A stretch of DNA of 13,670 nt from Acetobacteraceae bacterium. Its GTDB lineage: Bacteria; Pseudomonadota; Alphaproteobacteria; Acetobacterales; Acetobacteraceae. The notes beneath the pieces were generated by a model that was not told the DNA's origin, did no database searches, and worked only from the letters and a program-made list of their open reading frames with translations. This document shows, in pieces, positions 1-7,922 of this stretch. The translations under genes and the position numbers were made by a program. The DNA lies in assembly GCA_027311485.1 (NCBI GenBank), contig DAICYU010000045.1:1-13670 (forward strand). Reading direction: 5' to 3'. The first letter of the stretch is position 1, and each line of letters begins with the position of its first letter.

Positions 1-558
1 CATCCGTCGCGCCAGTAACGACAGGCGTTCCGCAATTTCCTCAATTACCCCGATCCAGACGCCCTCCGTCGGCTCATCCAGCAGCAGCAACTTCGGACGC
101 CCCAACAGCGCTCGGCTGATCGCCAGCATCTTGCGTTCGCCACCCGACAGCGTGGCCGCCGTCTGCCCCATGCGCTGCGCCAACTTGGGGAAGAAATCGA
201 GCACCTCGTCGATGCCCTCCTGATCCTTCTGCCGCGTGGCGCCCAGCAACAGGTTTTCCCGCACCGTCAGTTTGCCGAAGATCGCATCCTCCTGCGGCAC
301 GAAGCCAATGCCGCGCCGAGCCCGCCGTTCGGTTGGTTCACCGCTGGCCTCCTGCCCGTCGAACAGGATGGACCCGCCCATCAGCCGCAACTCCCCCGCC
401 AAGGTCTTCAGCAGCGTGGATTTCCCGGCGCCGTTGCGGCCCAGCACCGCGACCGCGCCTTGCCGGGGGGTGCTGATCCGCATGTCGAACAGCACCTGGC
501 TGCGGCCATAGCCGGCGTCGAGACCGGTCGCCACAAGTATGGGAGAAATATCAGACAC
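1..558 (-). CDS. UrtE/LivF-type ABC transporter ATPase, second transporter set (3' end cut off by window)
   Basis: This is an ATP-binding subunit of a urea/amide/branched-chain amino acid type ABC importer, which would power the cognate UrtB/UrtC-like permease pair at the inner membrane. The 186 visible codons contain Walker A GRNGAGKS (residues 40-47), a Q-loop VPQ (87-89), the signature LSGGERK (137-143) and Walker B LLLLDEP (157-163), followed by TEG. Family members are about 235 residues, so roughly 50 residues, including the switch region, lie beyond the left edge. I chose the GTG at 558 because it overlaps the upstream stop in the string GTGTCTGA, the same arrangement as at the preceding junction, and because it gives a family-like N-terminus (MSDISPILVATGLDAGYG). 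The signature differs from that of the other UrtE-like protein here (MSGGQQQQ), so the two are not recent copies. It is the last gene seen in the operon. The substrate cannot be read from an ATPase. Confidence 0.9.
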   Translation of the reverse strand, partial: MSDISPILVATGLDAGYGRSQVLFDMRISTPRQGAVAVLGRNGAGKSTLLKTLAGELRLMGGSILFDGQEASGEPTERRARRGIGFVPQEDAIFGKLTVRENLLLGATRQKDQEGIDEVLDFFPKLAQRMGQTAATLSGGERKMLAISRALLGRPKLLLLDEPTEGVWIGVIEEIAERLSLLARRM

Positions 559-1297
559 GACTGGTATAAACCCTTTGGATCTCGGGTGATTCTTCGATTT
601 CACGCACCGTGCCGTCGCACAGCACCCGCCCCTGATCCAGAACGGTGAGGTGATCGCAGATATTCTTGATGAAATCGAGGTCGTGTTCGACGATGACCAG
701 GGCACAGTCCGCCTTGATGGGCAGCAGAAGTTCCCCCGTGATACGCCTTTCCTCCGGGCTCATGCCACCGGTGGGCTCATCCAGCAGCAGCAGCTTCGGC
801 CCCGGTGCCAGCGCCATGGCAATCTCCAGCCATTGCTGCTCACCATGGCTGAGTTCCCCGGCCAGCGCATCGGCGCGGTCGGCAAGACGGAACCGATCCA
901 GCGCCTGCATGACCTGCGCGTCGAGACGCCGCCGCGTGCGCGACCAGACCAGCGACCATGCGGATTCCGCGGATTGCAGCGCCAGAAGGACATTGTCGTA
1001 CACCGACAGCTCCCGCAGCACCGCTGTGATCTGGAATTTCAGGCTCAGACCGGCCCGCGCACGCTGATACGGCGCCCAGCTTGTAATGTCCGTCCGGTCG
1101 AAGCGGATTGTCCCGCTGGTGGGGAAGTGGGCGCCGGCGATGGCCTTCAGCAGCGTGCTTTTGCCGGAGCCGTTGGGGCCGATCAGACCATGAAAGGTAC
1201 CGGCGCGGACCGTGACGCTGACGTCATCAAGTGCATGCAGGGCGCCAAACATCTTGCTGACCCCGGCGATCTCAAGAAGTGGCGGGGCGTTAGACAC
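551..1297 (-). CDS. UrtD/LivG-type ABC transporter ATPase, second transporter set
   Basis: This is the second ATPase of the downstream importer, expected to pair with the UrtE-like protein encoded next. From the GTG at 1297 it has 248 residues, the usual UrtD size. It shows Walker A GPNGSGKS (40-47), Q-loop KFQ (87-89), signature LSHGEQQWLEIAMAL (149-163), Walker B LLLLDEP (169-175) and the switch histidine in VEHD (203-206). The LSHG-x-QQWLEI signature is characteristic of the UrtD branch and differs from ordinary LivG. The frame stays open to an ATG at 1390, and another ATG lies at 1324. I prefer GTG 1297 because it overlaps the preceding stop (GTGTCTAA), mirrors the next junction, and removes an N-terminal extension that would lie inside the permease gene. 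The start is moderately certain and the identity is high. Confidence 0.92.
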   Translation of the reverse strand: MSNAPPLLEIAGVSKMFGALHALDDVSVTVRAGTFHGLIGPNGSGKSTLLKAIAGAHFPTSGTIRFDRTDITSWAPYQRARAGLSLKFQITAVLRELSVYDNVLLALQSAESAWSLVWSRTRRRLDAQVMQALDRFRLADRADALAGELSHGEQQWLEIAMALAPGPKLLLLDEPTGGMSPEERRITGELLLPIKADCALVIVEHDLDFIKNICDHLTVLDQGRVLCDGTVREIEESPEIQRVYTSRV

Positions 1298-2324
1298 GGG
1301 CACGTCCGCGTCCCCGGGCGCCATAGGAGCCGATACGCTCTCGGTTGGAAACGACCAGGCCCAGCAGGCCGGTTGGCTGGAACATGACAATCACCAGCAG
1401 CACAAGGCCAAGAATGACCGGCCAGAAGTGGCGTATCGCGTCGATGTCGGACAGGCCGTAACTCAGTGCCTCGATGGCGACTGTGCCGATCACAGGGCCG
1501 ATCAGGGTGCCGGCACCGCCAAGCAGGCAGTAGATCACCGCCGTCGTGGACAGGCTGGGCCCCATATTGGCGGGCCCGATAAAGCCCTGATGATAGCTGT
1601 ACAACGCACCGGACAGACCGGCCGCCATCCCGGCGAAGGAGAAGATCACCGCCTTGAACAGCTGAACGCGATACCCCAGGAACGCCAGCCGCTCCTCATT
1701 CTGTCGGATCCCGGCAAGCACCAGGCCGAGTTGCGAACGCACGATGAAGCGGCAGACCAGGTAGATGGCCAGCAGGCTCAGGAAGGCCAGCGTGTAGAAC
1801 TCAAATCCTTCGACAAATTCGAAGGAGCCGAGTTGCAGCAGCTTGATCGACGACAGCCCGTTGCCGGCGCCGACATACTGCCAGCCTGAAACCAGGCGCT
1901 CCGCCGCATAGGAACCGGTCAGGGTTCCGAACGCGACGAAGATAACGCTTGGCACCTTGCGGCCGAGAAGCAGGAACGCTGCCAGGAGGGCGGCCAGCAG
2001 CAGGCCGGTCGCCATGGCCAGCGGCAGCACGCCCCAAATCGCGCTGAAGCCAAGATCACGGCCGACCAGCGCGATGGCATACCCCGATACGCCGAAGAAC
2101 AGGGCCTGCCCGAACGACATGATGCCGGAGAACCCCCAGCACATATCGAAGCTGATCGCGAAGATCGACAGGATCATCATGTTGGTGATCAGCGTGATCA
2201 GATCGAGCCGCTCCGACAGCAGGAACGGCGCCGCCACCAGCGCGGCGAATACAAGCAATTCGACCGCCGGCAAGGCCCGGAAGGCGCGACGCCCCCCGCC
2301 CTGCAACTTGGTTGCTCTCAGCAC
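1290..2324 (-). CDS. UrtC/LivM-type permease, second transporter set
   Basis: This is an integral membrane subunit that forms half of the translocation pore of the downstream amide/urea-type importer. It has 344 residues and many hydrophobic segments, the first at about residues 21-36. It carries the LivM-family N-terminal motif GFSGIMSFGQALFFGVSGYA (64-83) and the cytoplasmic ATPase-contact loop AGIRQNEERLAFLGYRVQLFK (about 204-224), followed by a Gly/Ala-rich helix. The start is GTG at 2324, overlapping the stop of the binding-protein gene in GTGCTGA, so translation is probably coupled. The C-terminus is basic (RERIGSYGARGRGRARV). In ordinary urt operons the C gene follows B directly; here the binding-protein gene sits between them. 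Confidence 0.9.
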   Translation of the reverse strand: MLRATKLQGGGRRAFRALPAVELLVFAALVAAPFLLSERLDLITLITNMMILSIFAISFDMCWGFSGIMSFGQALFFGVSGYAIALVGRDLGFSAIWGVLPLAMATGLLLAALLAAFLLLGRKVPSVIFVAFGTLTGSYAAERLVSGWQYVGAGNGLSSIKLLQLGSFEFVEGFEFYTLAFLSLLAIYLVCRFIVRSQLGLVLAGIRQNEERLAFLGYRVQLFKAVIFSFAGMAAGLSGALYSYHQGFIGPANMGPSLSTTAVIYCLLGGAGTLIGPVIGTVAIEALSYGLSDIDAIRHFWPVILGLVLLVIVMFQPTGLLGLVVSNRERIGSYGARGRGRARV

Positions 2325-3559
2325 TCCCGCGGATCCACCATGTCGGCCTTATCGACGATCTCGTAATAGGGCTTTCCGGCGTTGATCCGGCAGATCGCGG
2401 TGTACATGTTCATTTTGCAGTGCATATGGCCAGGCACCATCGCGGCGCCGCCCCCTGGGCCATGCTCGATCACCGCGTGGTCCATCGCAGCGGCGACCGC
2501 ATCGCGATGCAGGTCGCCCTTCGTCTCCTTAACGGCCGCCTCGTAGAACTTGATCCCCCGGTACATCCCGGTTGCGGCAGCGCCGGCGGTAAACAGGTAC
2601 TTCGTGTTCGGGAACCGCTTGGCGTAATCTTCCTGCAACTTCTTGCTGAACGGATCATCGACCGCCTGGAAATAATCCAGGCAGCTGTACAGTCCCTCCA
2701 TCTCATTGGCCGGCAGGTAGTTCAGCGTGTTCTCATCGAAGTACACGCAGGTCAGCACGCCGCCGTTCTTCTGGAAGCCAGACTCGTACAGCTGCTTCAT
2801 GAACGGCTGCAGCCCGGGCGGGATCACGGTGTTGAACACGCAATCGACCTTGCCGTCCTTGATCTTGCTGATCGTGGCTGAATACTCGGGCTGGTCGAGC
2901 GGGTAGTATTCCTCAAACACCACCTCGCCGCCATTCGCCTCGATGACCTTGCGGGCATATTTGTTCAGGACCTGTGGCCACACGTAGTTCGCCGACGGCA
3001 GGGCGAAGCGCTTCTTGCCCACCGTCTTGATCAGATAGGGAATCAGCTTGTCGCATTGCTGTGCCGGCGTCGGTCCCGTGCAGAACAGGTCCTTCGTGCA
3101 CTCCTTGCCTTCATACAGCTGTGGATAGATGTAAAGAGTGCGTCCCCGCGTCACGATCGGGTCCTTGATCGCCTGCCGCATGGCGCTGGTGATCCCGCCC
3201 AGGACCACGTCCGGCCGGTGCTCCTGGATCATCCGCCGGACATTGCCGACCGCGACGTTGGGATCGGACGCCGTATCTTCCAGGAAAAGCTGGATCGGCC
3301 GGCCCAGGATGCCGCCATCCTTGTTGATCTGCTCGATGGTGAACTGCGCGACCTGCCAGTCGGCATTGCCCGAGGGGGCGATGGGGCCGGTGATGTCGGT
3401 GGCAATCCCCATCTTGATCGGGCCGGCGGCATGGGCCCAGGCCGGCCGCAGCACCCAGCCGGCCGCCGCACCGCCGACCCATCCGGCCGTAGCCAGCGCC
3501 CCTGCCCCGCTCAGGAATCCGCGGCGTGATGGTGTGAAGCCGGTTTTCGCTTCTTTCAT
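2318..3559 (-). CDS. UrtA/FmdD-type periplasmic binding protein, second transporter set, Tat-type signal
   Basis: This is an exported substrate-binding protein of the urea/amide (AmiC-related) type I family and would deliver its ligand to the UrtB/UrtC-like permeases. It has 413 residues. The N-terminus has a twin-arginine signal, SRRGFLSG (residues 11-18), then a hydrophobic stretch and a likely cleavage site near AHA-A (42-45), so export of the folded protein by Tat is likely. The mature part begins GPIKMGIATDITGPIAPSG. Family motifs are GGITSAMRQAI (about 121-131), IYPQLYEGKEC (about 144-154) and the hinge-side segment with NYVW. An AGGGGGGAC ribosome-binding site precedes the ATG at 3559. 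It follows a UrtB-like gene by 43 bases and overlaps the UrtC-like gene, which is an unusual position. The NY-x-W motif matches AmiC (NYIW) better than it matches the other binding protein here (DYNF), hinting that this protein's ligand is closer to the AmiC inducer; that is inference. Confidence 0.92.
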   Translation of the reverse strand: MKEAKTGFTPSRRGFLSGAGALATAGWVGGAAAGWVLRPAWAHAAGPIKMGIATDITGPIAPSGNADWQVAQFTIEQINKDGGILGRPIQLFLEDTASDPNVAVGNVRRMIQEHRPDVVLGGITSAMRQAIKDPIVTRGRTLYIYPQLYEGKECTKDLFCTGPTPAQQCDKLIPYLIKTVGKKRFALPSANYVWPQVLNKYARKVIEANGGEVVFEEYYPLDQPEYSATISKIKDGKVDCVFNTVIPPGLQPFMKQLYESGFQKNGGVLTCVYFDENTLNYLPANEMEGLYSCLDYFQAVDDPFSKKLQEDYAKRFPNTKYLFTAGAAATGMYRGIKFYEAAVKETKGDLHRDAVAAAMDHAVIEHGPGGGAAMVPGHMHCKMNMYTAICRINAGKPYYEIVDKADMVDPREC

Positions 3560-3580
3560 GTCAGTCCCCCCTGTTTTCGT

Positions 3581-3608
3581 TCAGTTCAAGTATTTGGTCG
3601 GTTCAAGT
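3581..3608. repeat. Short direct repeat at the end of the UrtB-like gene
   Basis: TCAGTTCAAGT (3581-3591) and TCGGTTCAAGT (3598-3608) are direct repeats, identical at 10 of 11 bases with a 17-base period. The second copy contains the TGA stop of the permease gene (3605-3603, minus strand) and the first lies in the 43-base gap before the binding-protein gene. It may be a small slippage duplication or the scar of a rearrangement. It could be chance at this length. Confidence 0.5.
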
Positions 3609-4460
3609 ACGCGCCGCCCCGATGAAGCCTTGTGGGCGGATTTTCACGATCACCAGCGCGATCAGGAACACCAGCGGGTCAGCCAGCACCGGCGGCACCA
3701 GCCAGGGTAGCCCGGATGCCATCACGCCCACGCCGCCCGCGCCAAGCACAGGCCCCGAGAACGTGCCGACCCCACCCAGCATGACCGACAGGAACCCCTG
3801 TACCAGGAACCTGATCCCGATATCGGCCGACAGCTGATACAGCGGCACGATCAACGCGCCCGCTAGTCCCGCAAGCGCCGATCCAAAGGCGAATGTCAGC
3901 CCATACAGCCGTGATGTCGAGATGCCGCACGCCCGCGCCAGCATCGGGTTTTCCAACGCGCCGCGAATGCGCAGCCCGATCGGCGTATGTGCCAGCATCC
4001 ACCAGCTTCCGGACAGCACCGCCACGGTCGCGATGATGATAATGGTCCGCCAGATCGAGAAGTTGACCCCGCCGATCGAGAACGCCCCCCCGATCGGCTC
4101 GGGAATCGACTCGTAGTGCCCGCCCAGCAGGCCACGGACCGTCTCCCGGATCACCAGGCCGATCGCGTAGGTTCCCAGCATCGCGATAATGGGCGAGGCA
4201 TAGAAGCGCCTGATGATCAGACGCTCCATGATCAGCCCGAGGACGCCGACCACAACCGGCGCCGCGACGATGCCGAACCACAGCCCCAGCCCGGCGGATG
4301 CCGACAGATAAACCGTGTATGCGCCCAGCAGCACGAACTCCCCGTGCGCGAAGTTGAAGATGCCCATCATGCTGGCGATCACGCCAAGCCCGAGCACGAT
4401 CAGCACCATCACCGAGGTGAAGGAGGCAATATCGAAAGTGACGGAAACGACGTTGGCCAT
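3603..4460 (-). CDS. UrtB/LivH-type permease, second transporter set
   Basis: This is a 285-residue membrane permease and would be the partner of the UrtC-like permease encoded two genes further on. It shows the LivH-family hallmark MMGIFNFAHGEFVLLGAY (about 31-48), several hydrophobic helices, and the cytoplasmic coupling loop IRGALENPMLARACGISTSR (about 164-183) followed by a small-residue helix (GSALAGLAGAL) and the conserved LGGVGTFSGPVLGA (228-240). The ATG at 4460 is preceded by AGGGGGGATC, a good ribosome-binding site. It is the first gene of the second transporter set and comes before its binding protein, giving the order B-A-C-D-E rather than A-B-C-D-E. Short imperfect repeats lie at both of its ends (3581-3608 and 4471-4525). 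It is clearly diverged from the other UrtB-like protein here. Confidence 0.92.
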   Translation of the reverse strand: MANVVSVTFDIASFTSVMVLIVLGLGVIASMMGIFNFAHGEFVLLGAYTVYLSASAGLGLWFGIVAAPVVVGVLGLIMERLIIRRFYASPIIAMLGTYAIGLVIRETVRGLLGGHYESIPEPIGGAFSIGGVNFSIWRTIIIIATVAVLSGSWWMLAHTPIGLRIRGALENPMLARACGISTSRLYGLTFAFGSALAGLAGALIVPLYQLSADIGIRFLVQGFLSVMLGGVGTFSGPVLGAGGVGVMASGLPWLVPPVLADPLVFLIALVIVKIRPQGFIGAART

Positions 4461-4470
4461 GATCCCCCCT

Positions 4471-4525
4471 AGTGCCAGCGGTTAAATCCAGTGGCAGCCG
4501 TTAATCCAGTATCAACCGTTAGATA
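4471..4525. repeat. Three imperfect 18-19 base tandem repeats between the two transporter sets
   Basis: On the plus strand the three units are AGTGCCAGCGGTTAAATCC (4471-4489), AGTGGCAGCCGTTAATCC (4490-4507) and a more degenerate AGTATCAACCGTTAGATA (4508-4525). Units 1 and 2 differ at only a few positions. Unit 3 runs into the TAA stop of the upstream ATPase gene (4521-4519, minus strand). The block fills nearly all of the 58-base gap between the first and second transporter sets. I see no strong hairpin in it, so it is more likely a duplication product than a terminator. Confidence 0.65.
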
Positions 4526-5229
4526 AGAAGATGCTGGCGCACGCTGTCCTGTGTCACCTGCCCGGCCGGAATTTCGGCGATGATTTGCCCCTTCTCCATC
4601 ACCACGCACCGTTCCGCCAGGGCGAGGATCGTATCGAGGTTCTGTTCGACAAACACGATCGTGGTACCAAACTTGTCCCGGATCGATCGCAGGGCTCGGC
4701 AGATCATTTGCACGATGGATGGCTGGATACCCTCGGACGGCTCATCCAGCAGCAGCAGTTTCGGGCTTCCAATCAGCGCCCGCCCGATCGCCAGTTGCTG
4801 TTGCTGTCCGCCCGACATCGTGCCGGCCAGCTGCTTGCGGCGTTCCTTCAGGATCGGGAAATAGTCAAACACAAGGTCGGTTGCCGGCGGCTTGCGCGAT
4901 TGGCCGATCAGCTCTCCCACCTGCAGGTTTTCTTCCACCGTCATGCGGGGAAAAACATCCCTGCCCTGCGGGATGTAGCCGATGCCCAGCCGAGCCCTGC
5001 GATCGGCGGAAAAGCTGGTGATATTGCGGCCGGCGTAGGTAATTGCGCCGCTTGCGGCTGGAAGCAGCCCGATCGTGCATCGCATCAGCGTGGTCTTGCC
5101 AACGCCATTGCGCCCGATGACGGCGACGATCTCACCCGCGGCGACGGTCAGGTCGATGCCGCGCAGCACCGGGGTCACATCGTAGCGGGCATGCACCCCC
5201 GCCATCGTCAGGATCGGTTCATGCGCCAT
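4519..5229 (-). CDS. UrtE/LivF-type ABC transporter ATPase, first transporter set
   Basis: This is the terminal ATPase of the first amide/urea-type importer, with 236 residues. Motifs in order: Walker A GRNGVGKT (39-46), Q-loop IPQ (86-88), signature MSGGQQQQLAIGRAL (138-152), Walker B LLLLDEP (158-164) followed by SEG. The switch region reads VEQN, with Gln in place of His, which is normal for the LivF/UrtE branch. The frame extends upstream to 5259, but I chose ATG 5229 because it gives the family N-terminus (MAHEPILTMAGVHARYD) and overlaps the preceding stop by 11 bases (ATGGCGCATGA). It is the last gene of the first set, and the tandem repeats at 4471-4525 follow immediately. Confidence 0.93.
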   Translation of the reverse strand: MAHEPILTMAGVHARYDVTPVLRGIDLTVAAGEIVAVIGRNGVGKTTLMRCTIGLLPAASGAITYAGRNITSFSADRRARLGIGYIPQGRDVFPRMTVEENLQVGELIGQSRKPPATDLVFDYFPILKERRKQLAGTMSGGQQQQLAIGRALIGSPKLLLLDEPSEGIQPSIVQMICRALRSIRDKFGTTIVFVEQNLDTILALAERCVVMEKGQIIAEIPAGQVTQDSVRQHLLI

Positions 5230-5941
5230 GCGGCGTGCCCAGATAGATCTCCGCCACACGCTCGTCCGCGACGATTTCGTCGATGCTGCCGCGGGCGAAA
5301 ACCTTTCCCAGGTGCAGCACCGTCACGCCGGTCGCGATCTGCCGCACGAAGGCCATGTCGTGCTCGACGATCAGCATCGTCATTCCCTCCGCGTTGAGGC
5401 GCCGGACCAGTTCACCGGTGCGGAATGTTTCTTCTGGCGACAGGCCGGCCGTCGGTTCATCCAGCAGCAGCAGCACCGGCCGCAGCGCCAGCGCCATCCC
5501 GATCTCCAGCCATTGCTGCTGCCCGTGCGACAGCAGGCCCGCCGGACGGTCCGCATCGTCCGTCAGCCCGAGGATGTCCAGAAGCCGGTCCTCCTCCGCG
5601 CCGATGGCATGCCGCGCAACATGGTCCTGCAGGGCGATATGCAGGTTCTGCCTGACCGGCAGCGCCTTGAAGACGCTGGGCGCCTGCATCTTGATGCTCA
5701 TGCCCCTGCCCACCCGGGCAAACGGCTTGGCCCGGGTGATGTCGGAGCCGCGAAACACGATCCGTCCCGCCGACGGCGGATAGGTGCCGACTACAAGCTT
5801 GAACAGCGTGCTTTTCCCGGCGCCGTTCGGGCCGATCAGGCAGTGCATCTCCCCGGGTTGGACGGACAGGTCGACATCGGACACGGCAAAGACGCCGCCG
5901 AAGCTTTTGCTGGCACCGACGATTTCAAGCAGCGCGCTCAT
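5219..5941 (-). CDS. UrtD/LivG-type ABC transporter ATPase, first transporter set
   Basis: This ATPase subunit has 240 residues. It has Walker A GPNGAGKS (37-44), a Q-loop at KMQ (84-86), the UrtD-type signature LSHGQQQWLEIGMAL (137-151), Walker B LLLLDEP (157-163) and the switch histidine in VEHD (192-195). The ATG at 5941 starts one base after the stop of the UrtC-like gene (TGAGATG), and its own end overlaps the UrtE-like start, so translation is tightly coupled across C-D-E. The LSHG signature and the neighbours place it in the urea/short-chain-amide group rather than the amino-acid LivG group. It is well diverged from the UrtD-like protein of the second set. Confidence 0.93.
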   Translation of the reverse strand: MSALLEIVGASKSFGGVFAVSDVDLSVQPGEMHCLIGPNGAGKSTLFKLVVGTYPPSAGRIVFRGSDITRAKPFARVGRGMSIKMQAPSVFKALPVRQNLHIALQDHVARHAIGAEEDRLLDILGLTDDADRPAGLLSHGQQQWLEIGMALALRPVLLLLDEPTAGLSPEETFRTGELVRRLNAEGMTMLIVEHDMAFVRQIATGVTVLHLGKVFARGSIDEIVADERVAEIYLGTPHGA

Positions 5942-5942
5942 C

Positions 5943-7004
5943 TCAGCCCACCTCCGCCGATGGCCGGCGCACGGTGCGCCCGCGCCGCGGCAGCCAGGCG
6001 GCGATCCGCCCCAGGCCGACGAAGCAGCCGTGCGGCACGAACATCACCGTGACGATCAGGATGACCCCCATCAGGATCAGCGCCGCCTGCTCACTGTAGA
6101 TCGTCAGCGTCTGGAACGCCGCGAGCAGGACGAAGGTGCCCACCAGCACGGCGGTCAGGTCGGATCGTCCCGAAAACGCGACCCAGACGATGGGCATGGC
6201 CGCGGCGGGCAAGCCGATGCTTGCCGGCGTGATGAACTGCCCCCAAGCCGTGTAGAGTACGCCACTGACTGCGGCGAGCATGCTGCCGATCACGAACGCG
6301 CCGAACTGAAAACGCCGCACGTCGTAGCCAAGCAGCTCGGTCCGCTGCGGATCCTCCCGCAGCGCCACGAGCACGTTGCCGAAGCGTGCGTTGACCAGCA
6401 TGCGCAGCGCCAGATAGGTGCCGACCAGCAGGACCAGCACGAAATAGTACAGCGGGGTTTCCTCAAGATCGATGTCGCCGCCGAACCAGGGCAGCGACAG
6501 GGGCGACATGCCCTGCATGCCGTTGAAGCCGTTCAGCCGAGCCTTGCCGATGGCCCATTCCGGCCCGGCGGTCTGCCCCAGGAAGTACGCCAGCGCCAGC
6601 GTCACCGCCAGGGTGACGATGCCAAAGAACACACCGCCGATGCGGCCGTAGATCATCAGGTAACCGAGGATCGCAGCCGCCACCCCGGCCAGCAGCACCG
6701 CCAGGGCGAAATTGCCCAGCGCCATGCCATACGCGCTGCCGAGATCGACCGAGAGCACCCCGTAGGCATAGCCGCCAATGCCGAAGAAGAAGGTCTGGCC
6801 AAAGGACAGCATGCCGCCATAGCCCCACATCAGGCAGAGCCCCAGGGCCATGAACACCCAGATCAGGAAATAAGCGAAATTACCGACGTCGTACGGATCC
6901 GCGAAAACCGGATAAATCAGCGCCGCCAGCAGCACCAGGCAGGCGCACGCCCAGAAGGCGCGCCCGTTCCCCATGGTCTGCGGGCCATTCAGAAGATGCA
7001 GCAT
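5943..7004 (-). CDS. UrtC/LivM-type permease, first transporter set
   Basis: This is an inner-membrane permease of 353 residues with multiple hydrophobic helices. The motifs are GYGGMLSFGQTFFFGIGGYA (61-80) and the ATPase-contact loop VALREDPQRTELLGYDVRRF (about 213-232), both typical of the LivM/UrtC half of the pore. The coding frame offers GTG at 7007 and ATG at 7004. I prefer the ATG because GAGGGG sits at a better spacing from it; the difference is one residue. The gene starts nine bases after the UrtB-like stop and ends one base before the UrtD-like ATG. The C-terminal tail is Arg-rich (LPRRGRTVRRP). Confidence 0.92.
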   Translation of the reverse strand: MLHLLNGPQTMGNGRAFWACACLVLLAALIYPVFADPYDVGNFAYFLIWVFMALGLCLMWGYGGMLSFGQTFFFGIGGYAYGVLSVDLGSAYGMALGNFALAVLLAGVAAAILGYLMIYGRIGGVFFGIVTLAVTLALAYFLGQTAGPEWAIGKARLNGFNGMQGMSPLSLPWFGGDIDLEETPLYYFVLVLLVGTYLALRMLVNARFGNVLVALREDPQRTELLGYDVRRFQFGAFVIGSMLAAVSGVLYTAWGQFITPASIGLPAAAMPIVWVAFSGRSDLTAVLVGTFVLLAAFQTLTIYSEQAALILMGVILIVTVMFVPHGCFVGLGRIAAWLPRRGRTVRRPSAEVG

Positions 7005-7013
7005 CACGTCCCC

Positions 7014-7880
7014 TCAGCTGGCGCGTTTTGCAAGCCAGCCGGAAAAACCTTCCGGCAGGACACGGATAATCAGCACGACCGCCAGCAGCAGGCCGATCTG
7101 GCCAAACACCTGTCCATACAGGCCGTTCAGCGCCGTGCGCGTGATGGCCAGCGCCACGGCGGCCGGTGCGGTGCCAAGCAGCACATTGGCGCCGCCGACC
7201 ACCACCGTGACGAACGATTCGACGATGAACGTCGCGCCCATCGTCGGGATCAGCGTCATCGTCGGCGCATACAGCGCACCGCATAGGCCCGCCAGCGCGG
7301 CGCCGACGCCGAATGTCAGCGCGTAGATACGGTTGCGGCGAACACCCAGCGCCTGGGCCATGCCGGCGTTCTGCATAGTGGCCCGGGCATGCACCCCGAA
7401 GCGGGTGCGCTTGAACAGCAGATAGATGAACCCGAGCACGCAAAGCGCCGCGGCGAACAGGATCATCCGATAGGTCGAAAACCCGTATTCGCCGATGTGG
7501 AAACCGCCGCTCGGGGTGCCGATGCCAGGCATCGAAGACCCCAGCACGATCAGCGTTCCTTGCGTCACGACCAGGCTCAGCCCCCAGGTGATCAGCAATG
7601 AATCGAGCGGCCGGCTGTAGAACGGCCGGATCAGCACCGCTTCCAGGATGATGCCGATCACGCCGGCGACGATGGCGCCGCAGGCTTGCGCCAGCGGCAG
7701 CGGCAATCCGGCGTGATACGCGAATGTCGTCGCGTAGGCGCCGCACATGATGAACTCACCATGGGCCATGTTGATGATGCCCATCATGCCGAAGATCACC
7801 GCAAGACCAGCCGCCGACAGCACGAGGAACGCGAAGACATCCGCGAACTGGTAAAAATACGCAAACAAGTCCGCGAACAT
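7014..7880 (-). CDS. UrtB/LivH-type permease, first transporter set
   Basis: This is a membrane permease of 288 residues. The family hallmark GMMGIINMAHGEFIMCGAY is at about 31-49. The coupling loop HARATMQNAGMAQALGVRR (about 164-182) is followed by AALAGLCGAL and a late conserved VVGGANVLLGTAPAA. The ATG at 7880 has GGAGG nine bases upstream; a TTG just before it (7883) is also open but less likely. The gap to the binding-protein stop is 42 bases and shows nothing else. It would pair with the UrtC-like permease encoded next. The substrate is inferred from context to be an amide or urea-like compound. Confidence 0.92.
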   Translation of the reverse strand: MFADLFAYFYQFADVFAFLVLSAAGLAVIFGMMGIINMAHGEFIMCGAYATTFAYHAGLPLPLAQACGAIVAGVIGIILEAVLIRPFYSRPLDSLLITWGLSLVVTQGTLIVLGSSMPGIGTPSGGFHIGEYGFSTYRMILFAAALCVLGFIYLLFKRTRFGVHARATMQNAGMAQALGVRRNRIYALTFGVGAALAGLCGALYAPTMTLIPTMGATFIVESFVTVVVGGANVLLGTAPAAVALAITRTALNGLYGQVFGQIGLLLAVVLIIRVLPEGFSGWLAKRAS

Positions 7881-7922
7881 CAAAGCAAACCTCCGCCCAA
7901 GCCTGAACCCTGCGCTATCCGA

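Noticed and set aside
774..795. A CTCATCCAGCAGCAGCAG-like string found four times (near 73, 774, 4740 and 5458)
   Set aside because: It is the reverse complement of the Walker B codons (LLLLDEP) of the four ATPases, so it reflects protein conservation and is not a DNA repeat element.
5784..7286. A 500-codon plus-strand open frame, with other long plus-strand frames opposite the transporter genes (for example 650-1387, 7686-8834, 9509-10519)
   Set aside because: They are Arg/Gln/His/Pro-rich antisense frames produced by high GC. They show no domain motifs and lie opposite genes with clear family signatures.
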